From Cyanobacteria bacterium SBLK (lineage in GTDB: Bacteria; Cyanobacteriota; Cyanobacteriia; Cyanobacteriales; Spirulinaceae): 51,958 nucleotides of DNA. Made by a program: the position numbers and the translations under genes. Below are positions 26,175-35,454 of the stretch, in pieces. Within the stretch, counting starts at the first letter, position 1. The number at the start of each line of letters is the position of its first letter. The notes beneath the pieces were generated by a model, which did not search any database, had not been told where the DNA came from, and saw only the letters and a program-made list of their open reading frames with translations. The stretch spans positions 1 to 51,958 of the forward strand of contig JAGHZQ010000115.1 in assembly GCA_017746715.1 (NCBI GenBank), read 5' to 3'.

Positions 26175-28190
26175 TTGAGAACGGGACAACCCGAACCATC
26201 AGTCGCTCGGTCAAATCGCAAAGTGTACTATTCACCTGTCGGACAAATTCTCAAGCGTCGTTACGAGATTCTTCAGCTCTTAAATTCTGGTTCCCTCGGC
26301 CAGACCTATCTCGCTCGCGACCTCGCCCAACCCGCCCGCCCTCGATGTGCGGTCAAGTATTATGTTTCCGATCGAGAATCCCCCAACCTCCTCAAAACCA
26401 GTCGGCGGATTTTCGTGACGGAAGCCGAAACCCTGAAAAAATTGGGGTATCACGCCCAAATTCCGCGCTTTCTCGATTGTTTCGAGGAAAATCAAGGGCT
26501 TTATCTCGTCCAAGAACTGATTATCGGTCATATTCTCAATACCGAACTCGCCCTGCTCGATCGCGAAAATCCTAGGGATCGCGAAGCCAAAACGATTTAT
26601 TTCTTGCGGGATATTCTCGGGGTTCTGGATTTTATCCACGCTCAGGGAATCGTGCACTGCGACATTAAACCCAACAATATTCTCCGGCGCACCAAAGATG
26701 GTCGATTGGTTCTCATTGATTTTGGCGCAGCACGACCCGTTCGTCGCCAAATCGTTAGCACTGCCGGGGCAAGTCCCGCCGTCGCCGTCAGTCCCTCGGG
26801 CTATCTCGCCCCCGAGCAACTCATCGGACAGTCCCAACCCGCAAGCGATATCTATGCAGCAGGAATCGTTGCCATTCAGATGCTGACCGGGTTAGACCCT
26901 GCCAAATTACAACTCGATCTTACCCGTAACGAAATTCAATGGCAGCATCTCGGACATTATTCTTATCGTCCGGAATTGGCAGACTTGCTGGCCGGTATGA
27001 CCCGCTATCGTATCGGCGATCGCTATATTAGCGCCCGAGAAGTCCTTGCGGATCTCCAGCCTTTACTCGCCAAAGCGAGAGATTCTGTCTTGCAAGCCAG
27101 CAGCCATTACCTCGATAACTCGGGATTGCGAACTCAAACCCGCGAAGAAACTGCAATTTCCCCCCATCCCGAACTCTCCTCCAAATTTATTCAAAAACCG
27201 ACCTCCACCGAATGCGTCCCAGATACAGAAATCGATTGCGACGAAATCGAACTGCCCGAGGAAGAGCAAGAGCTTGCGGTTTCCCTTCCCTATAACGCGA
27301 TCGCACCTCTTCCCTCGATGCCCCTGACTAAAATGTCCTCTCGTTCCCTCAATCCCTCCTTAATGGGAATGCTAGTGAGAATGGGCGTGCTGGCCGCCCT
27401 CGTCAATACCTTTGCCATTGCCCTCGGCCTCTACACCCTCGCCGACAGCCGCGCCACCGACCCCGGAGAAGTACGCTTTGCCAAAGCGCAACGGCAATTG
27501 CACCAAGGCAAGTTTGAAGATGCCATTGCCCTCGCTCGCACGATAGCCCCCGATAGCCCTGCCTACGAGGAATCTCAAAAAGCGATCGCCCAATGGCAGC
27601 AAGAATGGAATGCCGCTGCTTTGCATTTTGATGCCGCCCGAGAGGCACGGGAACGAGAAGATTGGCAAACTGCCATCAACGAAGCCGCTTTAGTTCCCGC
27701 CATCGAATACTGGCAGAAAAAACTCAAACCCCTGCGAGAGAACGTTCTGCCTAAAGCGGAAAACGAAGCGGAGGAGCGTCTCAAAGCTGCCTTCGAGCGA
27801 GCCGCCGAAAAAGATTTTACCGCCGCGATCGCCCACCTGAAAAAAATTTCTCCCCATACGAGTATCGGTGCAAAAGTCCAGCCCAAATTGACAGAGTACG
27901 GCCAAAAACAGCAAATTCGGGCCATGGCTCTCCTGCAACAAGCCTACGATCTGGCTGCCGATCGCCATTTTGCCGAAGCCATCAAATTTTTGAAGGTGAT
28001 TCCCCCCAATACTCCCGCCGGCGCGATCGCCAAAGAAAAACAAATCGAATACACCCAAAAACAAAAAATTCGCCAGCAAATGGCCCGAACGAATTCTCAA
28101 TCTTCTCCCCAACAAGTCAGTCGCATTTCCACTTCTTTCTCCTTCCCCTTCAACCCCGGCGATCGCTTGCAAGAAATTGCCGCACATTAG
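26175..28190 (+). CDS. Membrane-anchored Ser/Thr protein kinase
   Basis: 671 aa as drawn from TTG 26175. A GTG at 26223 (VYYSPVGQILKRRYEIL) fits the usual cyanobacterial kinase start equally well. The kinase domain covers about 28-305: Gly-rich loop LNSGSLGQTYLARD, catalytic Lys in CAVKYY, HCDIKPNN with D163, DFGAARP, and SGYLAPEQLIGQ. HCD replaces HRD, so it is a non-RD kinase. A disordered region leads to one membrane span (about 397-417). The extracytoplasmic part is three helical repeats (RQLHQGKFEDAIALAR, ERAAEKDFTAAIAHLKKI, YDLAADRHFAEAIKFLKVI), TPR-like sensors. The C-terminus is Ser/Gln-rich. Confidence 0.9.
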   Translation: MRTGQPEPSVARSNRKVYYSPVGQILKRRYEILQLLNSGSLGQTYLARDLAQPARPRCAVKYYVSDRESPNLLKTSRRIFVTEAETLKKLGYHAQIPRFLDCFEENQGLYLVQELIIGHILNTELALLDRENPRDREAKTIYFLRDILGVLDFIHAQGIVHCDIKPNNILRRTKDGRLVLIDFGAARPVRRQIVSTAGASPAVAVSPSGYLAPEQLIGQSQPASDIYAAGIVAIQMLTGLDPAKLQLDLTRNEIQWQHLGHYSYRPELADLLAGMTRYRIGDRYISAREVLADLQPLLAKARDSVLQASSHYLDNSGLRTQTREETAISPHPELSSKFIQKPTSTECVPDTEIDCDEIELPEEEQELAVSLPYNAIAPLPSMPLTKMSSRSLNPSLMGMLVRMGVLAALVNTFAIALGLYTLADSRATDPGEVRFAKAQRQLHQGKFEDAIALARTIAPDSPAYEESQKAIAQWQQEWNAAALHFDAAREAREREDWQTAINEAALVPAIEYWQKKLKPLRENVLPKAENEAEERLKAAFERAAEKDFTAAIAHLKKISPHTSIGAKVQPKLTEYGQKQQIRAMALLQQAYDLAADRHFAEAIKFLKVIPPNTPAGAIAKEKQIEYTQKQKIRQQMARTNSQSSPQQVSRISTSFSFPFNPGDRLQEIAAH

Positions 28191-28414
28191 CGTTAAATCG
28201 GAAAAATTTTGCTTGAAAGTGCGATATCTTTGCGAGTTTGCGACTCATTGTTCGTTGAAATTGCCCATGAAACAAACGAGCGATCGTGGGTTATCCTAGA
28301 AGTATCGATCGAGCGCGCGGAACTCGAACGCGCTAATTGCCATCATATACAATACAAACAATTCAGTCTACAAACAATTGAGTCGAGCGCCTCTCAGTCG
28401 GAGAAAGATTAAAA

Positions 28415-29278
28415 ATGGATTTTTATAACAAGATTCAGAATAAGGTTCAGTGCTTGGGCATTTTATCAGCCTTGTTGGGGACGAGCCTGCTCGTCGGGTC
28501 GAATACCAACCCGGCAACCGCCAGCCAAGCTGTCTCCCATACTATGGGAAGCGGAGTTCTCGTGAGCGTTGATTTTCCGCAAAGCGCCCCTTCTGGAGGC
28601 GGAACGTTAAGCCGAACCTACGGTGGGGGTTCGCGGACTCTCGCCACCTCCTGTCTTGAAGAAGGGCCGAATATCGAACCCCTCACGGCCTTGATTCCCG
28701 AAGATACTTTAGTCAAGACTGCCGATTCCGATCCAAGTCTATATGTTTATATCCCTAAAAAATTAACCTCTGACGAACTATCAGCCACTGTGGTGATTTT
28801 GTCTCCCTCTCAATCCGAAAACCTGCCCGAAGAAATTTATGTTGGCAAAACCATCATTCCCAACGATCTGAGCAAAGGGGGCAGAATTGTTGCTTACAAA
28901 TTAGAAGGGGCAGCTTTAGAACCCGGAAAAACTTATACTTGGTCATTCTCCATTCACTGCGATCCTCAAAAATACGATCTCGATCGCTTTGTCCAAGGGG
29001 TTTTTCAACGGGTTGAAAGTTCCGCTCCCCTACCTGCAAATTTAGATGAAATGAGCCCGGCAATCTTGATCGATAAAGCCAATGAATATGCGGCTAATGC
29101 CATTTGGAATGAAACCCTGAATTTAACGGCTAAGGTGCGAAATTCTAATCCTAGCGAATGGATTGGATTGTTACAATCTATTAATTTACCGCAATTTGAA
29201 TCGATTCCTTTCGTTTCCTGTCAAAATAATGGAGAATATTGCGTTCCCCAAGCTGAAGATCTGAGTTTGGAATTTTGA
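28415..29278 (+). CDS. Exported DUF928 protein
   Basis: 287 aa. A signal peptide (about 1-36, LGILSALLGTSLLVGSN, ATA cleavage) precedes a DUF928 domain: RTLATSCLE, LTALIPEDTLVKTADSDPSLYVYIP in parts, KTYTWSFSIHCDP and FVQGVFQRVE. Function unknown; the family is nearly confined to cyanobacteria and often borders CHASE2 genes as I recall. Its TGA overlaps the ATG of the CHASE2-cyclase gene (TGATG), so the two are translationally coupled. The DUF928 protein may therefore act with the periplasmic CHASE2 sensor, which is inference. Confidence 0.85.
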   Translation: MDFYNKIQNKVQCLGILSALLGTSLLVGSNTNPATASQAVSHTMGSGVLVSVDFPQSAPSGGGTLSRTYGGGSRTLATSCLEEGPNIEPLTALIPEDTLVKTADSDPSLYVYIPKKLTSDELSATVVILSPSQSENLPEEIYVGKTIIPNDLSKGGRIVAYKLEGAALEPGKTYTWSFSIHCDPQKYDLDRFVQGVFQRVESSAPLPANLDEMSPAILIDKANEYAANAIWNETLNLTAKVRNSNPSEWIGLLQSINLPQFESIPFVSCQNNGEYCVPQAEDLSLEF

Positions 29279-31581
29279 TGGGCAAAACAAAAAAATCTTG
29301 GAAACAGAGGGTGTGGCAATGGCGAGGTGTTTGGGTAACAACACCAGTTATTACCGCGCTCGTTATTCTAGTGAGGACTTCCGGCCTCTTGCAGGGCTGG
29401 GAATGGGCGGCTTACGATCAATTTTTACGCTTGCGCCCCCAAGAACAACCCGACGATCGCATTGTCATTGTCGGCTTAACGGAAGAAGATTATCGCCGAC
29501 TCGGAAGGCTCGTTTTTCCCGATGGCATTTACGCCCAATTACTCGAAAAACTCAAAGCGCAGAATCCAAGGGCGATCGGCTTGGATATTTATCGCCCTCG
29601 CCCCGTTGAACCCGGGCATGAAGATTTGGTCAGGGTTTTCGAGTCAACGCCCAATCTCATCGGCATTCAAAAAGTTTCCGGCGATAGCGAACGAGAAACG
29701 ATAGATCCTCCCCCGGCTCTCCAAGCCAAAGGTTTGGTCGGAGCAAACGATACCCTCCTCGATGCAGACAATAAAGTCCGTCGGGGTTTGCTCACCGTGG
29801 CCAATGCTCGAACCCCCAACCAATGGGTTCCCAGTTTTGCCATGAATCTGGCCGCTCGTTATTTAGATGCAGAGGGCATTGGCATTGAAATTGCCGAAGG
29901 GACGGATAATTGGTGGCAGTTGGGAGATACCATCTTGCGGGATCTCGATGCCAATGAAGGGGGATATATTCGCACGGAGACGGGAGATTATCAAATTCTT
30001 TTGAATTACCGCAGCACTCCCGTTGCGTTCGACCAAGTTTCTCTCATCGACGTTCTCGACGAGAAGATTCCCGCAGATTGGGCAACCGATCGCATCGTTC
30101 TCATCGGAGCAGTGGCAGACAGTGCCAATGATGTTTTTTTTACCCCCTATAGCGCGGGACTGTTGGAACTGCCCAAAGCCATGCCCGGGGTGGAAATTCA
30201 CGCCCATCTCACCAGTCAAATTATCAGTGCCGTTCTCGACGATCGCGCTTTAATGCGAAGCTGGCCCGAATATTTGGAATGGGGCTGGATTTTTCTCTGG
30301 TCGGGAATCGCGGCTTCCATTGCTTGGACGATCCGACATTTGGGGGCTAATCATGCCGAAGTCATCAAGCGCATGAGCGCGATCGTCATCGCGGTCGGGG
30401 TTTTGCTGGGAACGAGCTACGGTGCTTTAATTTTGGGATGGTGGATTCCCGTGGTGCCGCCTTTATTAGGGGTAACTGGGGCGACAGTGGCGATCGTGGC
30501 CTATATCGCGCGATCGGCGGGAGATATTCGCAAAACCTTCGGGCGTTATCTCACCGATGAAGTTGTTGCCAATCTCCTTGAAAATCCCGAAGGTTTGAAA
30601 ATGGGAGGAGAACGCCGCAAAATTACAATCTTAACCTCCGATCTGCGAGGATTTACAGCAATTTCCGAACGCCTGCCTCCAGAGCAAGTCGTAAAAATTC
30701 TTAATTTTTATTTGGGGTATATGGCAGATGTAATTACTCGCTATCAAGGCACGATCGATGAATTTATGGGCGATGGCATTCTCGTACTCTTCGGCGCGCC
30801 TACAGTGAGAGAAGACGATCCCCGTCGCGCGATCGCCTGTGCCGTTGCCATGCAACAAGCCATGACCGAAGTCAACACTCAAATGAGAGCATGGGAGATG
30901 CCGGAACTGGAAATGGGCATCGGGATTAATACTGGGGAAGTTGTTGTTGGCAATATTGGTTCGGAAAAGCGGACGAAATATGGTGTTGTGGGTTCGCAAG
31001 TTAATCTCACTTATAGAATTGAATCCTATACGACAGGAGGACAGATTCTCGTTCCAGAAACTACCCTTAAAGAAGCAGGCGACGATATTCGTATTGGCGG
31101 ACAAAAAGAAGTCTCCCCAAAAGGCGTAACTAAACCGATTACTATCTACGAAATTGAAGGAATTGGCGGCGAATACCAACTTTATCTCGAGCGAGAAGAA
31201 GAGATATTTTTCTCTTTAATTCAACCCCTTCTACTGCAATATAGGGTACTGGAGGGCAAGCATATCGGTGCGGATGCCACGAAAGGCAAATTACTTCGCT
31301 TATCTAATAAAGGCGGAGAAATTCAATTTGAAAGCAACAGCAGCGTTGAAAAACCCGCGCCACTACAAAATATTAAATTGAATTTTCTCAATCTTGAGGA
31401 ATCCAATACTAATGAGACGAACGCAAATGGGGCAGGCAATGAGAGTGGCATCAGCGAAGATGTTTATGCCAAAGTCATGGAAAAAGAAAGCGCGACAGGC
31501 AATTTTTATGTTAAATTTACCGCAAAACCTCCTAAAATAAACCAAAAGCTGCAAGAAATCTATCAAACTTTGGAAGGATAA
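29278..31581 (+). CDS. CHASE2 - adenylate/guanylate cyclase
   Basis: 767 aa. TM1 (about 20-33) is followed by a CHASE2 extracytoplasmic sensor to about 320 (YDQFLRLRPQEQPDDRIVIVG in parts, GLDIYRPRPVEPGHE, DRIVLIGAVADSANDVFFTPY in parts). Three further spans lie at about 335-420. A class III cyclase domain begins near 440. Metal aspartates are D455 (LTSDLRGFT) and D499 (MGDGILVLFG). KRTKYGVVGSQVN carries Ser where adenylate cyclases often have Asp or Thr, so cAMP versus cGMP is not settled. A 130-residue polar C-terminal extension is unassigned. Start ATG 29278 overlaps the DUF928 stop; a TTG at 29275 is less likely. Confidence 0.92.
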   Translation: MGKTKKSWKQRVWQWRGVWVTTPVITALVILVRTSGLLQGWEWAAYDQFLRLRPQEQPDDRIVIVGLTEEDYRRLGRLVFPDGIYAQLLEKLKAQNPRAIGLDIYRPRPVEPGHEDLVRVFESTPNLIGIQKVSGDSERETIDPPPALQAKGLVGANDTLLDADNKVRRGLLTVANARTPNQWVPSFAMNLAARYLDAEGIGIEIAEGTDNWWQLGDTILRDLDANEGGYIRTETGDYQILLNYRSTPVAFDQVSLIDVLDEKIPADWATDRIVLIGAVADSANDVFFTPYSAGLLELPKAMPGVEIHAHLTSQIISAVLDDRALMRSWPEYLEWGWIFLWSGIAASIAWTIRHLGANHAEVIKRMSAIVIAVGVLLGTSYGALILGWWIPVVPPLLGVTGATVAIVAYIARSAGDIRKTFGRYLTDEVVANLLENPEGLKMGGERRKITILTSDLRGFTAISERLPPEQVVKILNFYLGYMADVITRYQGTIDEFMGDGILVLFGAPTVREDDPRRAIACAVAMQQAMTEVNTQMRAWEMPELEMGIGINTGEVVVGNIGSEKRTKYGVVGSQVNLTYRIESYTTGGQILVPETTLKEAGDDIRIGGQKEVSPKGVTKPITIYEIEGIGGEYQLYLEREEEIFFSLIQPLLLQYRVLEGKHIGADATKGKLLRLSNKGGEIQFESNSSVEKPAPLQNIKLNFLNLEESNTNETNANGAGNESGISEDVYAKVMEKESATGNFYVKFTAKPPKINQKLQEIYQTLEG

Positions 31582-31668
31582 ATCTGGAATTCGAAGGCAC
31601 CGATTATATTCGTTCTCCTTCATCTTTCCGCCTTCATTCTGTCAAAGCCAACATTCATGGAAAGAGCG

Positions 31669-32490
31669 ATGAAGTTATTATTTTTGGGTTCGGGTTCGGC
31701 ATTCACGGTAGGGGCTAATAATTACCAGTCCAATATGCTTTTAATGGATGAGGGAGGGTACAAACTTTTAATCGATTGCGGTTCGGATATTCGCTTTTCT
31801 CTTCACGATCGCGGTTATTCCTACCAAGATATTACCGATATTTACATCAGCCATCTCCATGCGGATCACGTTGGGGGTATGGAGTTTATCGGTTTGACGA
31901 CATTGTTCGATCCCCGATGTCCCAAACCCAATCTCTATGTTAGTAAGGATGTTGCATCTGAATTATGGGATCGCTGTTTGGCAGGAGGAATGCAATCGAT
32001 TGGCAATGACTTAGCCGATCTCGATACATTTTTTAACGTTCATAAGATTCGCCGCAATAGTTATTTTGTTTGGAATGAGATTCAATTTTTTTTAGTGCGG
32101 GTTCTGCATATCGATAATGGTTACGCCGTGATGCCCAGTTATGGATTATTTTTTACTCTGGGCGGAAAAAAAGTTTTTCTCACCACAGATACGCAAATTT
32201 CCCTCGATACAACCCAAGAATATTATGAAAATGCTGATATTATTTTTCATGATTGCGAAACATCTCGATTTCCCAGTTCCGTACACGCCCACTATCAAGA
32301 ATTGACGAAGTTACCGGAACGGTGGAAAAAGAAAATGTGGTTGTACGGCTATCAACCCGGGGTTCTTCCAGATGCGAAAGCGGCGGGTTTTTTGGGATTC
32401 GTACAACGGGGACAAAGTTTTGAATTCTACGATCGCATTCCCAATCCGGCAATCGGTTCTGCGATCGAACGAGAGGGTAAGTTATTCTAA
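31669..32490 (+). CDS. MBL-fold metallo-hydrolase
   Basis: 273 aa of the metallo-beta-lactamase fold, RNase Z/PhnP-like subgroup. It has the start MKLLFLGSGSAFTVG, the metal motif ISHLHADHVGGMEF, a second His in VLHIDNGYAV, the Asp in LTTDTQIS and FHDCETS. The substrate is unknown. An upstream ATG at 31657 would add MERA; 31669 matches the fold start. The stop overlaps the rsmE start (TAATG), so the two are coupled. Confidence 0.85.
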   Translation: MKLLFLGSGSAFTVGANNYQSNMLLMDEGGYKLLIDCGSDIRFSLHDRGYSYQDITDIYISHLHADHVGGMEFIGLTTLFDPRCPKPNLYVSKDVASELWDRCLAGGMQSIGNDLADLDTFFNVHKIRRNSYFVWNEIQFFLVRVLHIDNGYAVMPSYGLFFTLGGKKVFLTTDTQISLDTTQEYYENADIIFHDCETSRFPSSVHAHYQELTKLPERWKKKMWLYGYQPGVLPDAKAAGFLGFVQRGQSFEFYDRIPNPAIGSAIEREGKLF

Positions 32491-33281
32491 TGTCGTCCCA
32501 ACTGCAACGGGTGACAATCTCCCCCCAGCAACGACAGGACAAAACGATTGCCCTCACCTACGAACAAAAGCACTATTTAGAGCGGGTTTTGCGTTTGAAA
32601 AAAGGAGATCGCTTTATTGCCATGGATGGTAAGGGGAAAGGCTGGCTGGCGAGTTTGAGGGAAGGAGAGGCGATCGCGATCGAACCTTTCTCTTTCGAGG
32701 AAGAATTAAAGGCAAACTTAACCCTGATTGTTGCTTTGCCAAAAGGGAACGGGTTTGACGATATCGTGCGCTGCTGTACCGAATTGGGGGTTAGCACTTT
32801 TGTGCCGACCATTAGCGATCGCGTGCTTCTCCGTCCGAGTCCCCAAAAGCTAATCCGATGGCGCAGGATCGCGACAGAAGCCGCAGAACAGTCAGAACGC
32901 GCCATCGTGCCTGTAATTCTCGAACCCCAGCCTTTCCGTTCATCTTTGCAAACCGTGCAAGCAAAGGAAAAATATATTTGCGTTGCCCGAGGAAAAAATC
33001 CGCTTTTACTATCTTGCTTGCAAAGATGCGAGGAGAAAGAGATTGCTTTACTCGCGGGTCCGGAGGGGGGATGGACGGCGCGAGAAGTGGAAGAAGCTAA
33101 CGAATGCGGTTATACTTCTGTTTCCTTGGGAAGCAGCATTCTCAGGGCAATTACGGCAGCGATCGCATCGGTTTCTCTGGTGGCGGCGATCGCCAGATCG
33201 GGATCTCGTTATCGTGAAGGGAATGCGATCGCTAAATATGACGAGCAATCCCGGTTGAATGTGGAGAATGTGAGAGAATAA
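32490..33281 (+). CDS. rsmE: 16S rRNA m3U1498 methyltransferase
   Basis: 263-aa SPOUT enzyme that methylates N3 of U1498 of 16S rRNA. An N-terminal PUA-like domain (HYLERVLRLKKGDRFIAMDG) precedes the knotted domain. SAM-site segments are ALPKGNGFDDIVRCCTELGV, the ERA-type WRRIATEAAEQSERAIVP, LLAGPEGGWTAREVEEA and SLGSSILRAITAAIA. It is coupled by overlap to the MBL gene and followed by a DUF1993 gene after about 30 bp, making a three-gene run. Confidence 0.95.
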   Translation: MSSQLQRVTISPQQRQDKTIALTYEQKHYLERVLRLKKGDRFIAMDGKGKGWLASLREGEAIAIEPFSFEEELKANLTLIVALPKGNGFDDIVRCCTELGVSTFVPTISDRVLLRPSPQKLIRWRRIATEAAEQSERAIVPVILEPQPFRSSLQTVQAKEKYICVARGKNPLLLSCLQRCEEKEIALLAGPEGGWTAREVEEANECGYTSVSLGSSILRAITAAIASVSLVAAIARSGSRYREGNAIAKYDEQSRLNVENVRE

Positions 33282-33314
33282 ACCGTGTTGCTCAAAATTC
33301 AGGAGAATAGAAAA

Positions 33315-33824
33315 TTGTCACTTTCCATGTATCAAGCCACAGTCCCTCCCATGATGCACTCCCTCAATAATCTGGTGGCAATTTTGGAAAAAGCAATGGC
33401 CCATGCGGAAGCCCAAAAAATCGACCCTACCGTATTGCTAAATAGCAGACTCTATCCCGATATGTTTCCCCTATCGCGACAAATTCAAATTGCTTCAGAT
33501 ATCGCGAGAAGAGGATCCGCAAGACTGGCAGGAATAGAACCTCCTGTATTTGAGGATAATGAAACAACTTTTACCGAACTCATCGATCGCTTAAAACAAA
33601 ATATCGCCTATCTGCAAACATTAAACCCCGAACAAATCGATGGTTCGGAGGAAAACACGATCGTTCTCCCCGTCAGAGATGAAGAAATGACGTTTAAAGG
33701 TTTACCTTTTCTTCTGTATTTTATCCAGCCTAATTTTTATTTTCACGTTACCACTGCCTATGATATTCTCCGACATTGCGGCGTAGAATTAGGCAAGTTC
33801 GATTTTCTCGGAAAAACGGATTAG
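33315..33824 (+). CDS. DUF1993 (DinB-like) protein
   Basis: 169 aa, a four-helix-bundle protein of DUF1993. It has MYQATVPPMMHSLNNLVAILEK, LNSRLYPDMFPLSRQIQIA, ARLAGIEPPVFEDNE and the C-terminal NFYFHVTTAYDILRHCGVELGK. Molecular function is not established for the family. I chose TTG 33315 because AGGAG lies nine bases before it and family members begin with a few residues ahead of Y-x-x-TVP. The ATG at 33327 is too far from that site. Confidence 0.75.
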   Translation: MSLSMYQATVPPMMHSLNNLVAILEKAMAHAEAQKIDPTVLLNSRLYPDMFPLSRQIQIASDIARRGSARLAGIEPPVFEDNETTFTELIDRLKQNIAYLQTLNPEQIDGSEENTIVLPVRDEEMTFKGLPFLLYFIQPNFYFHVTTAYDILRHCGVELGKFDFLGKTD

Positions 33825-33836
33825 CGATCGATTCTA

Positions 33837-33906
33837 TCCCCCCCAGCCCCCCTTTGTAAGGGGGGAGAATCTGGAAGTCCCCAAAGTTGGGGGATTTAGG
33901 GGGCTA
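33837..33906. repeat. GC-rich palindromic dispersed repeat
   Basis: Runs of C and G: CCCCCCAGCCCCCCTTTG, then TAAGGGGGGAG, TCCCCAAAGTTGGGGGATTT, AGGGGGC. It folds as two nested hairpins. This type of C-rich/G-rich element is common between cyanobacterial genes. It may also serve as a bidirectional terminator between the convergent DUF1993 and pentapeptide genes. Confidence 0.7.
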
Positions 33907-33965
33907 TAGATTGTCGATTATCGGAATAGCAAAACACACACACCGCGATCTCTGCCTGCCAAAAA

Positions 33966-34619
33966 TTATGCAGGAACATTGAACGCCCCTTGTTGTCTCA
34001 ACCAGATTTTTTGTTCTTGACTTAACCCCTTCGCATTGGTAAAAACCGCACCGAAAACATAACAATTGGCAAGATTTGCATCTTCCCAAATTGTATTTTC
34101 GAGATTGGCATATTGTAAATCGGCTTTCGTTAAATCCACCCGTATAAACCTCGTTCCTTGTAAATAAGCAGAGAACAAAGAAGCACGCGTTAAATTCACA
34201 TCTTTTAAGACCGCATTTCCCAAATTGGTACGAACGAAGTTTCCATCCATTGCATTAACTTCGCGCCATTTAGAAGCGCGAAAATTAGCCGAGATCGCGC
34301 GAACTTTTGTCAAATCTGCTTGTTGCAAAACACTGCGACTCAGATTTGTTTTTTCTAAGTTCCCCCCCGAGATCGCCACGCGAACAAACATTGCGCCTTT
34401 CCAACAGCTACCCGGAATGCAAAAACGATCGAAATGGGTATCGGACAAACGAATCCCACCGAAATTTTCCTGTGTTAAGTTAGTATGGGAACCTTCCTTT
34501 TGCTTTAGCGGTTGAAACCGATAACCAATAACCGATAACCGTTGCCTGAAATTGGTTTCAATCGTCTCAATTTCTTTCGTTTGAGATACGTTTGTCGCAC
34601 CTCGTACAGATAATTTCAT
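33966..34619 (-). CDS. Pentapeptide-repeat protein with an STRR in frame
   Basis: 217 aa without a signal peptide. From about residue 50 it carries a dozen or more pentapeptide units (GNLEKTNLSRSVLQQADLTK, VDLTKADLQYANLENTIWED), ending in LSQEQKIWLRQQGAFNVPA, a tail seen in other cyanobacterial members. ATG 34619 is chosen; a G-run lies upstream. Residues 28-37 (RLSVIGYRFQ) are encoded by heptamer repeats. The true start could lie downstream of that repeat, but I see no in-frame start with a ribosome site. Function unknown, cytoplasmic by prediction. Confidence 0.75.
   Translation of the reverse strand: MKLSVRGATNVSQTKEIETIETNFRQRLSVIGYRFQPLKQKEGSHTNLTQENFGGIRLSDTHFDRFCIPGSCWKGAMFVRVAISGGNLEKTNLSRSVLQQADLTKVRAISANFRASKWREVNAMDGNFVRTNLGNAVLKDVNLTRASLFSAYLQGTRFIRVDLTKADLQYANLENTIWEDANLANCYVFGAVFTNAKGLSQEQKIWLRQQGAFNVPA
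34518..34538 (-). repeat. STRR inside the pentapeptide gene
   Basis: CCGATAA CCAATAA CCGATAA in 7-bp register (21 bp, seven codons, so frame-neutral), with a degraded fourth unit CCGTTGC. Confidence 0.8.
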
Positions 34620-34872
34620 GAGACCCCCCAAGTGAATTTCTGATGTTGTTACCTAAATCTAGTATCGAAGGTTAAAGAGAAAACGACACCGATCTACATC
34701 TATCTCTATGGCGATCGCGATTAACGCGCAACGCGATCGCGATCGGCAAGTGAGAGCGATCTGGATCGGTCTTTAACGAGATTTTGATTAAAACTCAGTA
34801 GGGACGCAGAATTCTGCGTCCCTACTGAAGCTATTATTCCGTTATTCCCGAAAAGCGATCGCCCTTAAAACA

Positions 34873-35439
34873 TCAAATTCCCTCCCGAAGACTGCGAAAA
34901 TTGAACTCAGAGGCGCGATCGTGACAGGTCGTGCAAGTATTGGCGGTTTGGATTTGTTGAAAATTGACCTTGGGATGCAGGGCGCGGAAATAGCGAGAAT
35001 CGTCAATGCGAAAAGGCGGATCGTCCGAGTCCCCATAAGTGCGAGAAAATAACTGAATGTAGTTCCACATCAAAATAATTTCTGGGGAAATAATTTGCCG
35101 AGTTGTCGTGTTGTAGTGTTGCGGCAATTCCTGCAAGATCGATCGCCAGCTTTCCGTCGGCAAAATTTCCGTCGGTAGGGCAATATGACATTCTCCACAG
35201 CGATCGACATAGACATCGCGGGCAAATCCTACCCCTTCTGGAACGGGATCGACGGATTTTAAAAAGCTCATTTGTTCTGGAGATTGAGAATAAACGGGGC
35301 GATTCGTTCCCAACGCCACCGCTATCCCAAAGCCGATCGCCAAACTCCAGAAAACAATTAAACCCAGCAAAATCCAAGGAGATTTCTGCCTGCTTTTCTT
35401 TTGAGAGCGATCGCGTCGATTGCGTTTTCCGTGCATCAT
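34873..35439 (-). CDS. Membrane-anchored diheme cytochrome c
   Basis: 188 aa. A basic N-terminus and one membrane span (about 22-44) anchor a periplasmic or lumenal domain. There are two haem c sites, C81-x2-C84-H85 (CGECH) and C169-x2-C172-H173 (CTTCH). The pattern DVYVDRCGECHIALPTEILP...W matches the dihaem cytochrome family (PF09626 type). Electron partners are unknown. It lies 15 bp downstream of moxR on the same strand, so the two are probably co-transcribed. Confidence 0.88.
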   Translation of the reverse strand: MMHGKRNRRDRSQKKSRQKSPWILLGLIVFWSLAIGFGIAVALGTNRPVYSQSPEQMSFLKSVDPVPEGVGFARDVYVDRCGECHIALPTEILPTESWRSILQELPQHYNTTTRQIISPEIILMWNYIQLFSRTYGDSDDPPFRIDDSRYFRALHPKVNFQQIQTANTCTTCHDRASEFNFRSLREGI

Positions 35440-35454
35440 AAATCCAAAGACCGA

